Source of the DNA: Arthrobacter wenxiniae
GTDB taxonomy: Bacteria; Actinomycetota; Actinomycetes; Actinomycetales; Micrococcaceae
Direction of reading: 5' to 3'
Assembly: GCF_013376105.1 (NCBI RefSeq)
Contig: NZ_JAAMFM010000014.1
Location: 33,439 to 97,438, forward strand
DNA length: 64,000 nt
In this document: positions 24,378 through 35,926 of the stretch, one piece after another
How positions within the stretch are numbered: position 1 is the stretch's first letter
Layout of the letters: every line of letters begins with the position of its first letter
The notes under the pieces: model-generated
The model's input: the letters and a program-made list of their open reading frames with translations, nothing else
What the model was told of the DNA's origin: nothing
The model's database searches: none
Made by a program: the position numbers and the translations under genes

Positions 24378-25916
24378 ATGATTGATTTTTCAGCGGCTGA
24401 AATTGCCGAGCTATGCAATGGGCGGCTTTCCGCCGGGACGGATCCCCACATCCGCATCGACGTGGGACTGGTTGCCACCGACTCCCGGGACGCTTCCGCC
24501 GGCAGCCTGTACGTGGCCAAGGCGGGGGAACATGCAGACGGCCACGACTTCACCGCGGCGGCCTTTGCCGCCGGGGCCGTGCTGGCCCTGGCCGAGCGCG
24601 ACGTTCGTGCCCCGGAGGGGGCGTCCGGCGCCGGGACGTACTTCCCGGCGGTCGTCGTCGCCGACGCCGTGCTCGCCATGGGCGCCCTGGCCGCCGAGGT
24701 GGTGCGGCGGATCCGGGCGCACTCGCCCCTGACGGTCATCGGCATCACGGGCTCCGCCGGCAAGACCACCACCAAGGACCTGCTTGCCGGGATCCTGGCG
24801 CCGCTGGGTGAAACCGTGGCCCCCGTGGGCTCCTACAACGGCGAGGTGGGCGTGCCCCTGACCGTGTTCCGCGCCGTGGAAACCACCCGCTACCTGGTCA
24901 TTGAAATGGGTGCCACGAAGATGGGCCAGATCAACTACCTGGCAGGCCTGGTCAACCCGGACATCGGCGTGGTCCTGTGCGTGGGCAGCGCCCATGCGGG
25001 GGAATTTGGCTCCATCGACAACATCGCCCGGGCCAAGGGCGAACTCGTGGTGGCGCTGTCCGCGGGCGGCACCGCCATCCTGAACTTTGACGACCTGCGG
25101 GTCCGTGCCATGTCGGGGCGTGCCGTTGCGCCCGTCATGTGGTTCACCAGTGCCGGGCCGGCGGGGCCGGACGGGACCGGCACCGGGGCAGCCGCCCTCC
25201 AGGCACTCAATGTGCGGACCACGGGGGGACACCCGGAATTTGACCTGCTGTTTCCCGGGGACACCGGCGCGTATCCGGTCAGGAGCCGCCTGCTGGGCCT
25301 GCACCACGTCACCAACCTGCTGGCCGCGGCCGGCGCGGCCCATGCGGCCGGGGCCGGCCCCGCCGACATTGTGGCGTCACTGAACCGGCAGGGTGCCGCC
25401 AGCCGGTACCGCATGGAGCTCACCGACCGGGCGGACGGCGTCACCATCGTCAACGACGCCTACAATGCCAACCCGGAGTCCATGCGGGCGGCGCTGCGGA
25501 CCCTCGCCGAGCTGGGTGACGGCGGCCGGCGCCGGACCTGGGCCGTGCTGGGGGAGATGCTTGAGCTCGGCGGGGATTCCGTGCTGGAGCACGACGCCGT
25601 GGGCCGGGTGGCCGTGCGCCTGAACATCTCCCGCCTCGTGGTGGTTGGCGCCCCGGCGCGTGCCATGCACGTGGGAGCGGTCATGGAGGGGTCCTGGGGG
25701 GACGAGTCCATGTTCGTGCCGGACGCCGACGCCGCTTACGCCGTGCTGGAACGCGAGCTTTCCCCCGGCGATGTGGTGCTGGTCAAGTCCTCCAATGGTG
25801 CGGGGCTGCGCTTCCTCGGCGACCGGCTGCTGGGCGATCGGATAGCATTACCCACTAGCGCCGCCCCGGAAGACCCCCTCGAACAGACACCCGGTGAAAG
25901 GACCCAGCAGGCATGA
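24378..25916 (+). CDS. murF: UDP-MurNAc-tripeptide-D-Ala-D-Ala ligase
   Basis: A 512-residue Mur ligase that adds D-alanyl-D-alanine to complete the UDP-MurNAc-pentapeptide. The N-terminal domain contains [16 protein letters not shown] near residue 32. The P-loop is [19 protein letters not shown] near 122. The central ligase domain and C-terminal Rossmann-like domain are complete, with [16 protein letters not shown] near 358. The start follows the murE stop by 6 bp, and the end overlaps mraY by 4 bp (ATGA), so it is inside one operon. Confidence 0.96.
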   Translation: MIDFSAAEIAELCNGRLSAGTDPHIRIDVGLVATDSRDASAGSLYVAKAGEHADGHDFTAAAFAAGAVLALAERDVRAPEGASGAGTYFPAVVVADAVLAMGALAAEVVRRIRAHSPLTVIGITGSAGKTTTKDLLAGILAPLGETVAPVGSYNGEVGVPLTVFRAVETTRYLVIEMGATKMGQINYLAGLVNPDIGVVLCVGSAHAGEFGSIDNIARAKGELVVALSAGGTAILNFDDLRVRAMSGRAVAPVMWFTSAGPAGPDGTGTGAAALQALNVRTTGGHPEFDLLFPGDTGAYPVRSRLLGLHHVTNLLAAAGAAHAAGAGPADIVASLNRQGAASRYRMELTDRADGVTIVNDAYNANPESMRAALRTLAELGDGGRRRTWAVLGEMLELGGDSVLEHDAVGRVAVRLNISRLVVVGAPARAMHVGAVMEGSWGDESMFVPDADAAYAVLERELSPGDVVLVKSSNGAGLRFLGDRLLGDRIALPTSAAPEDPLEQTPGERTQQA

Positions 25917-27025
25917 TTGCATTGCTCATCGGCACCGGCCTGGCCCTGGCGTTCGCCATGGTTGGCACGCCCTTGTTCATCCGGCTTCTGGTGAAAAAGG
26001 GATACGGGCAGATCATTCGCGACGACGGCCCCACCACGCACCAGATCAAGCGCGGCACCCCCACCATGGGCGGCACCGTGGTGGTTGGCTCCGTGGTGGG
26101 GGCCTACTTTCTGACGCACCTGATCATCTGGCTGCTCAACCCCGCGTCCCAGGGCCCCACGGCGTCCGGGCTGCTGATGATCTTCCTGATGGTGGGCCAG
26201 GGCCTGGTGGGATTCCTGGACGACTTTTTGAAGATTTCCAACCAGCGCAGCCTGGGCCTGGATGCCAAGGGCAAGCTGGCCGGGCAGGGCATTGTGGGCA
26301 TCGCCTTTGCCATCATGGCACTCGGCTTTCCGGACGGCACCGGGCGGACGCCGGCCAGCACGTTCATCTCCTTTGTCCGCGACATCCCCTCCCTGAACCT
26401 GGCGTTTGCCGGTGCCGGGCTGGGCGTGGTCCTCTTTGTCATCTGGTCCAACCTGATCATCGCGGGCACCACCAACGGCGTGAACCTCACCGACGGCCTG
26501 GACGGGTTGGCCACGGGGACCGCCATCCTCGTGTTCGGCGCCTACACGCTCATCGGCCTGTGGCAGAGCAGCCAGGGCTGCGGTTCCCGCAAGAGCCCGT
26601 CAGTGGCCGCCTGCTACGCGGTCCGCGACCCGCTGGACCTCTCGCTGATTGCCGTCATCATGTTTGCCGCCCTCATCGGCTTCCTGTGGTGGAACACCGC
26701 GCCGGCGAAGATCTTCATGGGCGACACCGGCTCGCTGGCCATCGGAGGGGCCATCGCCGGCTTTGCCATTCTCTCGCGCACGGAAATCCTGTTGTTCATC
26801 ATCGGCGGCCTGTTTGTGCTCATCACCCTTTCCGTCATCATCCAGGTGGGCTTCTTCAAGCTCTCCAAGGGCAAGCGGGTGTTCCGCATGGCACCGCTCC
26901 AGCACCATTTTGAGCTTAAGGGCTGGGCCGAGGTGACGGTGGTGGTGAGATTCTGGATCCTCGCCGGGCTCATGGTGGCCGTGGGACTGGGCGCCTTTTA
27001 CGCGGAATGGATCGTTCGACTGTGA
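25913..27025 (+). CDS. mraY: Phospho-N-acetylmuramoyl-pentapeptide transferase
   Basis: A 370-residue polytopic enzyme with about ten transmembrane helices. It transfers phospho-MurNAc-pentapeptide to undecaprenyl phosphate, forming lipid I. Conserved Asp-rich loops are present: the DDFLKI pair near residue 103, [12 protein letters not shown] near 186 and [11 protein letters not shown] near 270. The C-terminal motif [10 protein letters not shown] near 330 is also intact. An insertion rich in Ser/Lys ([15 protein letters not shown] near 218) lies in one loop, as in many actinobacterial forms. It overlaps murF and murD at its ends. Confidence 0.97.
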   Translation: MIALLIGTGLALAFAMVGTPLFIRLLVKKGYGQIIRDDGPTTHQIKRGTPTMGGTVVVGSVVGAYFLTHLIIWLLNPASQGPTASGLLMIFLMVGQGLVGFLDDFLKISNQRSLGLDAKGKLAGQGIVGIAFAIMALGFPDGTGRTPASTFISFVRDIPSLNLAFAGAGLGVVLFVIWSNLIIAGTTNGVNLTDGLDGLATGTAILVFGAYTLIGLWQSSQGCGSRKSPSVAACYAVRDPLDLSLIAVIMFAALIGFLWWNTAPAKIFMGDTGSLAIGGAIAGFAILSRTEILLFIIGGLFVLITLSVIIQVGFFKLSKGKRVFRMAPLQHHFELKGWAEVTVVVRFWILAGLMVAVGLGAFYAEWIVRL

Positions 27026-28593
27026 CAGACACGGCTTCAACCCCCGCCAACCATGCAGTCTCCGGCCGCCTGGACGGGCTGACCCGCTGGGAAGCCGACT
27101 GGGCGGGCCTGCGCGTGGTGGTCACCGGCATCACCAAGACAGGCTTCTCCGCCGCGGACACGCTGGCCGAGCTCGGCGCCCGCGTGGTGGTGGTGGCCGC
27201 CTCGGACGACGACGCCGCCCGCCACGCCGCCGACACCCTGAAGATGGTGGGCGTCCACGAAGTGATCCTCGGCGAGGCCGGCTCCACCGTGCTGCCCCTG
27301 GTGGACGGGGAGCCCGCGGAGCTCGTGGTCACCAGCCCAGGCTACAAGCCCTCACACCCGCTCCTGGCGGCGGCCGCGCACGCCGGCATCCCCATCTGGG
27401 GCGATGTGGAGCTGGCGTGGCGCGTGCGCATCCGCGAAGGGCGCAGGACGGCCGAATGGATCACCATCACCGGTACCAACGGCAAGACCACCACCACCAC
27501 CATGGTGGAGCACATGCTCCAGGCCGCCGGGCTGCGCGCCATCGCCGCCGGCAACATCGGCACCCCCATCCTGGACGCCGTCCGCGACCCCGATGGCTGG
27601 GACGCCCTGGCCGTGGAGCTTTCCAGCTTCCAGCTGCACTGGACCCGGTCCCTGGAGCCGGTCTCCAGCGTGTGCCTGAACCTGGCCGAGGACCATGTGG
27701 ACTGGCACGGCAGCTTCGAGGCCTATGCCGCGGACAAGGCCAAGGTCTACGCCAACACCAAGGTCGCCTGCGTCTACAACGCGGAGCAGATTGAAACCGA
27801 ACGCATGGTGGAAGGGGCCGACGTCCGCGAAGGCTGCCGCGCGGTGGGCTTCACCACGGGCATGCCTGCCATCAGCATGGTCGGCGTGGTCGAAGGGCTG
27901 ATCGTGGACCGGGCCTTCATCGCAGAACGCAAGGATTCCGCCGTCGAGCTGGCCCACGTCAGCGACATCGCAGAGCTGGTGCCCCGGCACCTCGTGGCCA
28001 ACGCGGCCGCCGCGGCGGCCCTGGTGCGTGCCTACGGGCTCACCCCGGAGAACGTGCGCGACGGGCTCAGGGCCTTTGAATCCAGCGAACACCGCATCCA
28101 GCCCGTGGCCACGTCCGGCGGGATCCTGTGGGTCAACGACTCCAAGGCCACCAACCCGCACGCAGCCTCCGCCTCGCTTGCCGCATTCAAGCCCGTCATC
28201 TGGATTGCCGGCGGGCTGTCCAAGGGGGTCGAGTACGACGAGCTGGTCCGCACCCACGCCGGCCGGCTCAAGGCCGTGGTCCTCATTGGGGAGGACAGCA
28301 GCGCCCTGGCCGGCGCATTGTCCCGACACGCCCCGGATGTGCCGGTCATTGAGACCGGAAGGGCCCAGACTGACAAGGAAGGGATGGTGGAAACGCCCAT
28401 CTTTGGCGACGTCGTCATGGCACAGGCCGTTGCGGCCGCGGCCGCGCTTGCCGCGGACGGCGACACGGTGCTCATGGCCCCGGCGTCCGCCTCGATGGAC
28501 CAGTTTTCCTCCTATGCCCACCGCGGCCAGGCGTTCATCGACGCGGTCCGGGAGCTGTTGGAACGACGGGCGAGCGCCAATAAGGAGTCATAA
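27007..28593 (+). CDS. murD: UDP-MurNAc-L-Ala-D-Glu ligase
   Basis: A 528-residue ligase adding D-glutamate to UDP-MurNAc-L-Ala. The N-terminal nucleotide-binding domain contains [18 protein letters not shown] near residue 39. The P-loop is [18 protein letters not shown] near 155, and a later [12 protein letters not shown] is characteristic of MurD. Two starts compete: the ATG at 27007 (18 bp overlap with mraY) and the GTG at 27022 (4-bp GTGA overlap, as at other junctions in this operon). The choice changes only five residues. The stop overlaps the ftsW start region. Confidence 0.95.
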   Translation: MDRSTVTDTASTPANHAVSGRLDGLTRWEADWAGLRVVVTGITKTGFSAADTLAELGARVVVVAASDDDAARHAADTLKMVGVHEVILGEAGSTVLPLVDGEPAELVVTSPGYKPSHPLLAAAAHAGIPIWGDVELAWRVRIREGRRTAEWITITGTNGKTTTTTMVEHMLQAAGLRAIAAGNIGTPILDAVRDPDGWDALAVELSSFQLHWTRSLEPVSSVCLNLAEDHVDWHGSFEAYAADKAKVYANTKVACVYNAEQIETERMVEGADVREGCRAVGFTTGMPAISMVGVVEGLIVDRAFIAERKDSAVELAHVSDIAELVPRHLVANAAAAAALVRAYGLTPENVRDGLRAFESSEHRIQPVATSGGILWVNDSKATNPHAASASLAAFKPVIWIAGGLSKGVEYDELVRTHAGRLKAVVLIGEDSSALAGALSRHAPDVPVIETGRAQTDKEGMVETPIFGDVVMAQAVAAAAALAADGDTVLMAPASASMDQFSSYAHRGQAFIDAVRELLERRASANKES

Positions 28594-29861
28594 TGGCCAG
28601 AACGCCGGTACAACCCGGAACTTCCGCCAAGGGGCATGCCCCCCAAACGCACACCGCCCCAGCGGCGGAGGCGGCCGGCGCCACCGGCCCGCAGCGTCTG
28701 CGCCACCGCCTCAACGAATTGGCCGGCCGGCCCAGCGCCTCCTACTACTGGATCATCGGCACCACGGTGGCCCTGACGTGCATCGGACTCATGACGGTGC
28801 TCTCGGCCTCGGCGGCCGAATCCATTTCCGAAGGCATGGACCCGTACACCTTGTTCATCAAGGAGAGCATCTTCGCCGCGGCGGGGATGGTGCTGATGAT
28901 GGGCCTGTCCTTCGTGCCGCCCTCGGGGCTGAAAAAGATGGCCTGGCCCGCCCTGGTGCTGTCGATCATCCTGCTGATGCTCGTCGTCTTCACCCCCCTG
29001 GGCGTGTCCATTGGCGGCAACCGGAACTGGATCAGCTTCGGCCCGTCCGTCCAGTTCCAGCCCTCCGAGGCCGCCAAGCTGGCCCTGGCCCTGTGGATGG
29101 CGATGGTGTTGGCCCGCAAGGGGGACCTGGTCCGCCAGTGGCGCCACACCGTGATGCCTGTCGTCCCGGCGGGCGTGGTGGTGGTGGGCCTCATCCTGGG
29201 CGGCCACGACCTCGGCACCGCGGTGATCACGATGTCCATCATCGGGGCCGGGCTGTTCTTTGCCGGAGGCAGCAAGCGCGTGCTGGTCTCCGCCGTCGGC
29301 CTCGGCATCGGCGTTGCCGCGCTCATGGCGGCAGTCAGCGGCAACAGGACCGCGCGGCTGTCGGGGTTTTTCGGCAACTGCGACAACGGCCAGGGCCTCT
29401 GCGACCAGGCGCAGAACGGGCTGTACGCCCTGGCGTCGGGGCGCTGGTTCGGCGTGGGCCTGGGCCAAAGCCGGCAAAAGTGGAGCTGGATCCCGGAAGC
29501 CCACAATGACTTCATCTTCGCCATCCTCGGAGAGGAGCTGGGCCTCATCGGCACCCTCGCCATTATTGTCCTCTACGCGATCCTGGCCTTTGCCATCTTC
29601 CGCGTCATCATGCGGCGCAACGACACCTTGGCCCGTGTTGCCTGCGGCTCCGTGCTCGCCTGGATCATCGGCCAGGCCTTTGTGAACATCGCCATGGTGG
29701 CCGGCCTCCTTCCCGTGATCGGCGTGCCGCTGCCCTTGATTTCCTACGGAGGCAGCGCCCTGGTGGTGACACTGGCCGCCCTGGGGGTTGTCCTCTCCTT
29801 TGCCCGCACCGCCCGGGAACCCGCCGGCGGGCCAACCCCCGCCCCCCAAGAAATGCACTGA
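28593..29861 (+). CDS. ftsW: Septal peptidoglycan glycosyltransferase FtsW
   Basis: A 422-residue SEDS-family protein with about ten transmembrane helices that polymerises glycan strands from lipid II with FtsI. Seen are [19 protein letters not shown] near residue 138, [19 protein letters not shown] near 300 and [12 protein letters not shown] near 380, all SEDS hallmarks. A ~45-residue Pro/Ala-rich cytoplasmic tail precedes the first helix. The start adjoins the murD stop with one shared base, and AAGGAG lies upstream inside murD. Confidence 0.96.
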   Translation: MARTPVQPGTSAKGHAPQTHTAPAAEAAGATGPQRLRHRLNELAGRPSASYYWIIGTTVALTCIGLMTVLSASAAESISEGMDPYTLFIKESIFAAAGMVLMMGLSFVPPSGLKKMAWPALVLSIILLMLVVFTPLGVSIGGNRNWISFGPSVQFQPSEAAKLALALWMAMVLARKGDLVRQWRHTVMPVVPAGVVVVGLILGGHDLGTAVITMSIIGAGLFFAGGSKRVLVSAVGLGIGVAALMAAVSGNRTARLSGFFGNCDNGQGLCDQAQNGLYALASGRWFGVGLGQSRQKWSWIPEAHNDFIFAILGEELGLIGTLAIIVLYAILAFAIFRVIMRRNDTLARVACGSVLAWIIGQAFVNIAMVAGLLPVIGVPLPLISYGGSALVVTLAALGVVLSFARTAREPAGGPTPAPQEMH

Positions 29862-29868
29862 AAGAACC

Positions 29869-30978
29869 ATGACCCAACTCAATCCTTCCGCGCTCTCCGT
29901 GGTGCTGGCCGGCGGAGGTTCCGCCGGCCATGTGAGCCCGCTGCTGGCCATCGCCGGCGCCGTCCGCGACCGCGTCCCGGAGGCAGCCATCCTGGCCGTG
30001 GGCACGGCCGGGGGCCTCGAAACCCGGCTGGTCCCCGCCGCCGGCCACGCACTGGCCACCATCGAGAGGATCCCCATGCCGCGCAGGCCAACGGCCGAGC
30101 TGCTGCGGGTCCCGGGGCGCCTGCGCCGCGCCATTGCCCAGTCCAAGGACATCCTGCGCAGCGCGCACGCCGACGTCCTGGTGGGCGTTGGCGGCTATGT
30201 CTGCACGCCCATGTACCTGGCCGCCAAGTCGCTGGGCGTGCCCATCGTCATCCACGAGGCCAACACCAAGGCCGGACTCGCCAACAAGGTCGGCGCCCGT
30301 TTCACCAGCCGCGTTGGCACAGCCTTCGCCGCGACCCGGATCCGCAACGGCAAGGTGGTGGGCATGCCCATGCGCCCCGCCGTGGCCGGCCTTGACCGGC
30401 AGGCGGCACGGGCCGGCGCCCGCGGCAGGCTGGGCCTGGAATCCGGACTTCCCACGCTGGTGGTCACCGGCGGATCGCTTGGCGCGCTGCGCCTGAACCA
30501 GGCGGTGGCCGGCGCGGCCGCGGCGCTGGGGGCCGCGGGCATCCAGGTCCTGCACATCACCGGCAACGGCAAGGAGGTGTCCGGGGAGGGCGGCAGCCCG
30601 CTCACGGCCCCCCTATACCACCAGGTCGAATACGTGGACGCGATGGAGGACGCCTACGCCGCGGCCGACGTGCTTCTGTGCCGCTCCGGTGCCGGGACCG
30701 TGTCCGAGGTGGCCGCCGTCGGGCTTCCGGCCGTCTTTGTGCCGCTGCCGGTGGGCAACGGCGAACAGGCGCGCAATGCCGCGGAACTGGTGGCCGCCGG
30801 TGCCGCCCTTCTCGTCCCGGACGCTCAGCTGGACGCCGCCTGGATTGAAGGCAACGTCATTCCGCTCTGCCTCGACGCGGACAGGCTGTCAGCCATGGGT
30901 GCGCGCGCATCGGGCCTTGGCATCCGCGACGCCGCCGGGCGCATGGCGGACATGGTCCTTGCGGCGGCCGGAAAGTGA
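29869..30978 (+). CDS. murG: UDP-GlcNAc:lipid I GlcNAc transferase
   Basis: A 369-residue GT-B glycosyltransferase that converts lipid I to lipid II on the cytoplasmic face. The N-terminal Gly-rich loop is [13 protein letters not shown] near residue 14. [15 protein letters not shown] and [12 protein letters not shown] follow. The C-terminal UDP-GlcNAc site is [20 protein letters not shown] near 273. The ATG at 29869 gives the usual family N-terminus, 7 bp after ftsW; an upstream ATG at 29788 would overlap ftsW by 74 bp and add a Pro-rich tail. The end overlaps murC by 4 bp. Confidence 0.95.
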   Translation: MTQLNPSALSVVLAGGGSAGHVSPLLAIAGAVRDRVPEAAILAVGTAGGLETRLVPAAGHALATIERIPMPRRPTAELLRVPGRLRRAIAQSKDILRSAHADVLVGVGGYVCTPMYLAAKSLGVPIVIHEANTKAGLANKVGARFTSRVGTAFAATRIRNGKVVGMPMRPAVAGLDRQAARAGARGRLGLESGLPTLVVTGGSLGALRLNQAVAGAAAALGAAGIQVLHITGNGKEVSGEGGSPLTAPLYHQVEYVDAMEDAYAAADVLLCRSGAGTVSEVAAVGLPAVFVPLPVGNGEQARNAAELVAAGAALLVPDAQLDAAWIEGNVIPLCLDADRLSAMGARASGLGIRDAAGRMADMVLAAAGK

Positions 30979-32471
30979 GCGCCGACATGACTGGAAACAG
31001 CAAGGCAACCCCCGTTCCCTATGCGGCGCCGTCCCTGGACGAGCTGGGCCGCGTTCACTTCATCGGCATCGGCGGGGCCGGCATGTCCGCGATTGCCCGG
31101 ATCATGCTTGGCCAGGGCGTGCCCGTGAGCGGGTCCGACGCCAAGGCGTCCGCGGGCCTCAATGAACTGGAGTCCCTCGGCGCCGTGGTCCATCTGGGCC
31201 ACGACCCGGCCAACGTTGACGCGGCCGACACCGTGGTGGTCTCCACGGCCATCCGGGCTGACAATCCCGAGCTGGCGGCCGCCAGGGCGTCCGGGCTGCG
31301 CGTGCTGCACCGCTCCCAGGCGCTGGCCGCAACCATGGCGGGGGACCGGGTGGTGGCCGTGGCCGGCACCCACGGCAAGACGACCACCACGTCCATGATC
31401 ACCGTCATGCTGCGCTGCGCCGGCGTCGACGCGTCCTTTGCCGTGGGCGGCACCGTCCAGGGACTGGGCGTCAACGCCGCCCACGGCACGGCCGACGTGT
31501 TTGTGGCGGAGGCCGACGAATCCGACGCGTCCTTCCTGAACTACCGCCCCCGCATTGCCGTGGTCACGAACCTCGAGGCCGACCACCTGGACCACTACGG
31601 CACCGCCGAGGCCGTCTTCGCCGCCTTTGAGGCGTTCACCGCGCTCCTGCCGGAAGACGGCGTGCTGGTGGCCTGCGCGGACGACGCCGGATCGGCCCGC
31701 CTTGCCGCGCTGGCCGCGGACGCCGGAACACGCACCGTCACCTATGGATTTTCCGACGGAGCCGACATCCGCATTGCCGCCGGCACCGGCCACGGAATGG
31801 ACACCGACACGGCCCTGGCCATCCCCGGACGCCTGCTGGGCGACGGCGCGGACGGTGTCAGCGTGCCGCTGCACCTGCAGGTGCCCGGCGCCCACAACGT
31901 CAGCAACGCCGCCGCGGCCGTGGCCGTGGCCCTCGCCCTGGGCGTCAGCGCCGCCGCCGCGGCCGCCGCACTGGCCACGTTCAGCGGGGCCGCCCGCCGC
32001 TTCGAGGCCAAGGGGGAGGGGCGCGGCGTGCGGGTCTTCGACGACTACGCCCACCACCCCACCGAGGTCACCGCCGCGCTCACGGCCGCCCGGACGGTGG
32101 CGGCGGGCCACCAGGTGCATGTGCTCTTCCAGCCCCACCTGTTTTCCCGCACCAGGGAATTCGCGGCCGAGTTTGCCCGCGCCCTGGACCTTGCCGACAC
32201 CGTGGCCGTGCTGGACATCTACCCTGCGCGTGAAGATCCCATTCCGGGCGTCACCAGCCGGCTCGTCACCGACGCGCTGTCCGTGCCGCCGGGCTACGCG
32301 CCCGACGCCGCCGCGGCAGTGGCGGCGCTGGCCGCCGCGGCGCAGCCCGGCGACATCATCCTGACGGTGGGGGCCGGCGACGTGACCGCCTACGGCCCGG
32401 CCCTGGTGGCCGCCCTCCAGGGGGCGGCCGGCAGCGAACACTCCGGCGCGGCTGGCGGCACCCGTGGCTGA
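30975..32471 (+). CDS. murC: UDP-N-acetylmuramate-L-alanine ligase
   Basis: A 498-residue ligase starting stem-peptide synthesis by adding L-Ala to UDP-MurNAc. The Rossmann motif [18 protein letters not shown] lies near residue 24. The P-loop [12 protein letters not shown] is near 131, and the family signature [10 protein letters not shown] near 355. The GTG start overlaps the murG stop as GTGA; an ATG at 30987 four codons later is an alternative. The end overlaps ftsQ by 8 bp. MurC is placed after MurG here, as is usual for actinobacteria. Confidence 0.95.
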   Translation: MSADMTGNSKATPVPYAAPSLDELGRVHFIGIGGAGMSAIARIMLGQGVPVSGSDAKASAGLNELESLGAVVHLGHDPANVDAADTVVVSTAIRADNPELAAARASGLRVLHRSQALAATMAGDRVVAVAGTHGKTTTTSMITVMLRCAGVDASFAVGGTVQGLGVNAAHGTADVFVAEADESDASFLNYRPRIAVVTNLEADHLDHYGTAEAVFAAFEAFTALLPEDGVLVACADDAGSARLAALAADAGTRTVTYGFSDGADIRIAAGTGHGMDTDTALAIPGRLLGDGADGVSVPLHLQVPGAHNVSNAAAAVAVALALGVSAAAAAAALATFSGAARRFEAKGEGRGVRVFDDYAHHPTEVTAALTAARTVAAGHQVHVLFQPHLFSRTREFAAEFARALDLADTVAVLDIYPAREDPIPGVTSRLVTDALSVPPGYAPDAAAAVAALAAAAQPGDIILTVGAGDVTAYGPALVAALQGAAGSEHSGAAGGTRG

Positions 32472-33645
32472 ACCGAGGCGCCCGCGCATCATCAGCTCCC
32501 GCCCCGGCCTGACGCCAGACCCGGCAGGCCGCGGCCCCGCCGCAAACGCACGGCCCACCAGCGCCAAGGTGTCGGTGGAGCCCGTCCCCGCAGAAGACGC
32601 CGCGGCACAGGCCCCGGCGCCCGGGCTCCCGGAGCGCGCGGGGACGTCCGGCGGGCACGCCGACGAACAGGCAAACGCTTCCCGGACGGCCGGCACCACA
32701 CTGTCTGGCGCCCGGGCCGGGGCCCCGGGGGAAGGCAGCACCAGGCCCGGCAGCACCGGAGCGTCCGGCCCCAAGGCCGACAGCACGAAGCCATCCCGTT
32801 CCAAGCCGTCAGGTTCCAAGCTGTCCGGTTCCAAGCGGGGCGGGGCTCCTGTCCCGGGGAATCGCGGCGGTGCCGGCGGGACCCCGGCAGGGGAGCCCGG
32901 CGCGCGCGTGCTGGCCTTTCCCGAACCGGCGCACAAGCGGCGCCGCAGGCGGGCATGGCTGGGGGTGGCGGGCGTCGCCGTCGTCCTTGCCGTGGTCATG
33001 GGCCTGGCCTTGTTTTCGCCCGTACTTGCCGTCAAACACGTCACCTTTGTGGGGAACAAGCTGGTGGCGGGCAAGACCCTTCAGGCGGCCGTGGCGCCGC
33101 TGCTGGGGCGCCCGCTGCCACAGGTGACCCAGGGGGACCTGGACGCCCTGCTGGCCGCGGTGCCCCAGATCAAGGCCTCGCACCTTGAGGCGCGGCCGCC
33201 GTCCACCCTGGTGGTGCACGTGGTGGAGCGCGTGCCCGTGGCGCTGCTCAAGGACGGCAAGGGCTGGATCCAGGTGGACCAGGACGGGGTGCCGCTGGGC
33301 CGTGTGGCGGATCAGTCGAAGGTGCCGCTGCCACAGATTGACGGCGGGACGGCCGCCACGGGCGGGAGCACCTTCCGCGCCATCACGGCCGTGCTGGCCA
33401 CCCTGCCAAAATCGGTGTTGGGCAAGCTCGCCAGCGCCTCCGCGAAGTCCCCCGACGCCGTTGAGCTGCAGATGGTGGACGGCAAGACCGTGGTGTGGGG
33501 CAATGCGTCGGACATGGAGCTCAAGGCCCAGGTCCTGGAAGCCCTCGTCACGGCCCCGGCGCCCGTCCCTGTCGCAGGCAAGCCCGCCCCGCCGCCGGTC
33601 CGGGTGTACGACGTCAGCGCACCCCGCCATCCTGTGACACGCTAG
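32464..33645 (+). CDS. ftsQ: Cell division protein FtsQ
   Basis: A 393-residue bitopic protein. The N-terminal ~160 residues are a long disordered tail rich in Pro, Ala and Ser, with short KPSGSKLSGSK-type repeats. A single transmembrane helix (LGVAGVAVVLAVVMGLALF) follows near 175. The POTRA domain begins AVKHVTFVGNKLVAG, and an FtsQ beta domain ends the protein. FtsQ links early and late division proteins through FtsL and FtsB. The cytoplasmic tail is longer than in most FtsQ proteins. It is the last gene before the separately promoted ftsZ. Confidence 0.9.
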   Translation: MAEPRRPRIISSRPGLTPDPAGRGPAANARPTSAKVSVEPVPAEDAAAQAPAPGLPERAGTSGGHADEQANASRTAGTTLSGARAGAPGEGSTRPGSTGASGPKADSTKPSRSKPSGSKLSGSKRGGAPVPGNRGGAGGTPAGEPGARVLAFPEPAHKRRRRRAWLGVAGVAVVLAVVMGLALFSPVLAVKHVTFVGNKLVAGKTLQAAVAPLLGRPLPQVTQGDLDALLAAVPQIKASHLEARPPSTLVVHVVERVPVALLKDGKGWIQVDQDGVPLGRVADQSKVPLPQIDGGTAATGGSTFRAITAVLATLPKSVLGKLASASAKSPDAVELQMVDGKTVVWGNASDMELKAQVLEALVTAPAPVPVAGKPAPPPVRVYDVSAPRHPVTR

Positions 33646-33756
33646 ATACGGCACAAAGGGCCGCCGAGACGCTTTTTTGACGTGGATTCGCACGACACGC
33701 GGCGGCGGTTATTGCATGCGGGCGTGATGCACCATAGCGTCACACACAAGAGTTGG

Positions 33757-33852
33757 TTGACATAACTATAACCTTCAAGTTGAAGGTTAAGCTACGTGGT
33801 TTCAAGTACAGCTTGAAGCTGCACGGCCCAGCAGCACCCAAAGAACTTCAAG
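33757..33852 (+). promoter_or_regulatory. ftsZ promoter region with TTCAAG palindromes
   Basis: A TTGACA box at 33757-33762 is followed by TATAAC at 33767. A perfect 19-bp palindrome, AACCTTCAA-G-TTGAAGGTT, lies at 33770-33788. A second inverted pair, TTCAAG-TACAG-CTTGAA, lies at 33801-33817, and a lone TTCAAG at 33847. The repeated motif suggests an operator controlling ftsZ separately from the rest of the cluster. The regulator is unknown. Confidence 0.55.
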
Positions 33853-33878
33853 CAAGATACGAACAAGGGACACTTAAC

Positions 33879-35057
33879 GTGGCAGCACCCCAGAATTACT
33901 TGGCCGTCATCAAGGTCGTCGGCATCGGCGGCGGCGGCGTGAATGCAGTGAACCGCATGATCGACGTGGGCCTGCGCGGCGTTGAGTTCATTGCCATCAA
34001 CACGGACGCCCAGGCGCTGTTGATGAGTGACGCGGACGTCAAGCTCGACGTCGGCCGCGAACTCACGCGCGGCCTGGGCGCAGGGGCCAATCCCGACGTC
34101 GGACGGCAGGCCGCGGAAGACCACCAGGAGGAGATCGAGGAGGTGCTCCGGGGCGCCGACATGGTGTTCGTGACCGCGGGCGAAGGCGGCGGCACCGGCA
34201 CCGGCGGCGCGCCCGTCGTGGCACGGATCGCCCGTTCACTCGGGGCACTGACCATCGGCGTTGTCACGCGCCCGTTCACCTTCGAGGGCCGCCGCCGGGC
34301 CACGAGCGCGGACAATGGCATCGAGGCGCTGCGCGACGAGGTCGACACGCTCATTGTGATCCCCAACGACCGCCTGCTCTCCATCAGCGACCGCAACGTG
34401 TCCGTCCTTGACGCGTTCCGCTCGGCCGACCAGGTCCTGCTCTCAGGTGTCCAGGGCATCACCGACCTCATCACCACCCCGGGCCTGATCAACCTTGACT
34501 TCGCCGACGTCAAGTCCGTCATGCAGGGTGCCGGGTCCGCGCTCATGGGCATCGGCTCGGCCCGCGGCGAGGACCGTGCCGTCAAGGCCGCTGAGCTCGC
34601 CATCGCCTCGCCCCTGCTGGAGGCATCGATTGACGGCGCCCACGGCGTGCTGCTTTCCATCCAGGGCGGCTCCGACCTGGGCCTGTTCGAGATCAACGAG
34701 GCCGCCCGCCTGGTCCAGGAAGTGGCCCACCCCGAGGCCAACATCATCTTCGGCGCCGTCATTGACGACGCCCTCGGCGACGAGGCCCGCGTCACGGTCA
34801 TCGCCGCGGGCTTCGACTCCCCGGACAGTCCTTCCGAGGCCCCCGAGCAGGCGGCAGCCGTGCAGTCGGCACCGCCCGCCCCCGCCACTGTTCCCTCCTC
34901 CGGCGCCTCGGTGACGAGCTTGAACCAGTGGGGCCAGCAGTCGGCCGCGCACGTGCCGGCAGACGGCGGCTTCGACGTGGAGCTGCCCGCCATCGTGGAA
35001 CCCGACCTCACGGGCCACCGTTCCGACGACCTCGACGTGCCGGACTTCCTGAAGTAG
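33879..35057 (+). CDS. ftsZ: Cell division GTPase FtsZ
   Basis: A 392-residue tubulin homologue that forms the Z ring. The N-terminus [18 protein letters not shown] is typical. The GTP signature [15 protein letters not shown] lies near residue 104, and the catalytic T7 loop ([11 protein letters not shown]) near 206. After a Pro/Ala-rich linker the C-terminal conserved peptide [10 protein letters not shown] is the docking site for SepF and FtsW in actinobacteria. The GTG at 33879 with AAGGGA upstream gives this N-terminus; the longer frame from 33753 would run through the promoter region. No ftsA is present; SepF, encoded 1.7 kb downstream, takes that role. Confidence 0.97.
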   Translation: MAAPQNYLAVIKVVGIGGGGVNAVNRMIDVGLRGVEFIAINTDAQALLMSDADVKLDVGRELTRGLGAGANPDVGRQAAEDHQEEIEEVLRGADMVFVTAGEGGGTGTGGAPVVARIARSLGALTIGVVTRPFTFEGRRRATSADNGIEALRDEVDTLIVIPNDRLLSISDRNVSVLDAFRSADQVLLSGVQGITDLITTPGLINLDFADVKSVMQGAGSALMGIGSARGEDRAVKAAELAIASPLLEASIDGAHGVLLSIQGGSDLGLFEINEAARLVQEVAHPEANIIFGAVIDDALGDEARVTVIAAGFDSPDSPSEAPEQAAAVQSAPPAPATVPSSGASVTSLNQWGQQSAAHVPADGGFDVELPAIVEPDLTGHRSDDLDVPDFLK

Positions 35058-35117
35058 GTCCCCGCATCCCGGAGCAGTACAAGTGAATGCAGTCCCGGGC
35101 TGCGTGGAAAGGCCAGT

Positions 35118-35870
35118 TTGCCCGTGTTGTGGTTTTCTGAAGAGGTCCGCCCGGGGTTGTGGGTGGGCTTCACGGCAGCCGCCGCGGGCAACCTGGCCTT
35201 TCACGTCGGCGCCGACCCCCTGCGCGTCGCCGGCAGCCGTGCCGCCCTGGATGCCCGGCTGACCGAACTCACCGGCTCCCGGTCCGCGCTCCACCTGCAA
35301 TACATGAACCAGGTCCACGGCCGCGAGGTGGCCGTGGTGGCCGAGCCTGCGGCCGCGGCAGGGGCGGGGTGTCCGCCGCGGGGCCCGACGGCGGACGCCA
35401 TGGTTTCGCGGTCGGCCAGCCTTGCTGTCATGGTGGCCGACTGCGTGCCGGTGGTGTTTGCCGGGACCGGTGTCGACGGGCGGCCCGTGCTGGGCGTCGC
35501 CCATGCCGGCCGGCCCGGGATCGAAAAGGGCGTCATTGCGGCCACGGTGGCCGAACTGCGGTCCGCCGGGGCGTCCGCCCTGCAGGCCTGGCTGGGCCCC
35601 AGCGTGTGCGGGCGCTGCTACGAGGTGCCCGAGGGGATGCGGGCCGCCGTGTCCGCCGTCGAACCGGCCGCGCATTCCACCACCTCGTGGGGGACTCCCG
35701 CCCTGGACCTGCCGGCCGCGGCGGCTGCCCAGCTCGCCGCGCTTGGCGTGCCCGCCCGCCAGGTGGGCGCATGCACCCTCGAGGTCGGAGCCTTGTTCTC
35801 GCACCGCAGGGCGGTCCGCGACGGCGGTGCCGAGGGCCGCTTGATCGGCTTCGCCGCCGTCCGCCCCTGA
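35118..35870 (+). CDS. pgeF: Polyphenol oxidase-like YlmD/PgeF (peptidoglycan editing factor)
   Basis: A 250-residue laccase-domain protein. Conserved metal-ligand regions are NQVHGREV near residue 63, ADCVPVVFAG near 109 and AHAGRPGIEKGV near 128, then GPSVCGRCYEVP near 159. Family members have been linked to oxidation of phenols, purine nucleoside processing and correction of misincorporated L-Ser in peptidoglycan precursors, which suits a gene between ftsZ and sepF. The usual AHAGWRG is AHAGRPG here. The start is a TTG with GGAAAGG 5 nt upstream; a GTG two codons later is possible. Confidence 0.85.
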   Translation: MPVLWFSEEVRPGLWVGFTAAAAGNLAFHVGADPLRVAGSRAALDARLTELTGSRSALHLQYMNQVHGREVAVVAEPAAAAGAGCPPRGPTADAMVSRSASLAVMVADCVPVVFAGTGVDGRPVLGVAHAGRPGIEKGVIAATVAELRSAGASALQAWLGPSVCGRCYEVPEGMRAAVSAVEPAAHSTTSWGTPALDLPAAAAAQLAALGVPARQVGACTLEVGALFSHRRAVRDGGAEGRLIGFAAVRP

Positions 35871-35926
35871 GCGCTGTTTTTTGGCTCCCATAGTTTCTTG
35901 GTTCCCGAAGTGAAGGTACTGCACGC

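Noticed and set aside
30825..33074. A 749-codon minus-strand open frame across murG, murC and ftsQ
   Set aside because: It runs antisense to three essential overlapping genes and has the composition of a GC-rich shadow frame.
33753..33878. N-terminal extension of FtsZ
   Set aside because: The frame is open upstream, but it translates the promoter and palindromes; the family N-terminus begins at the GTG at 33879 with a ribosome-binding site.
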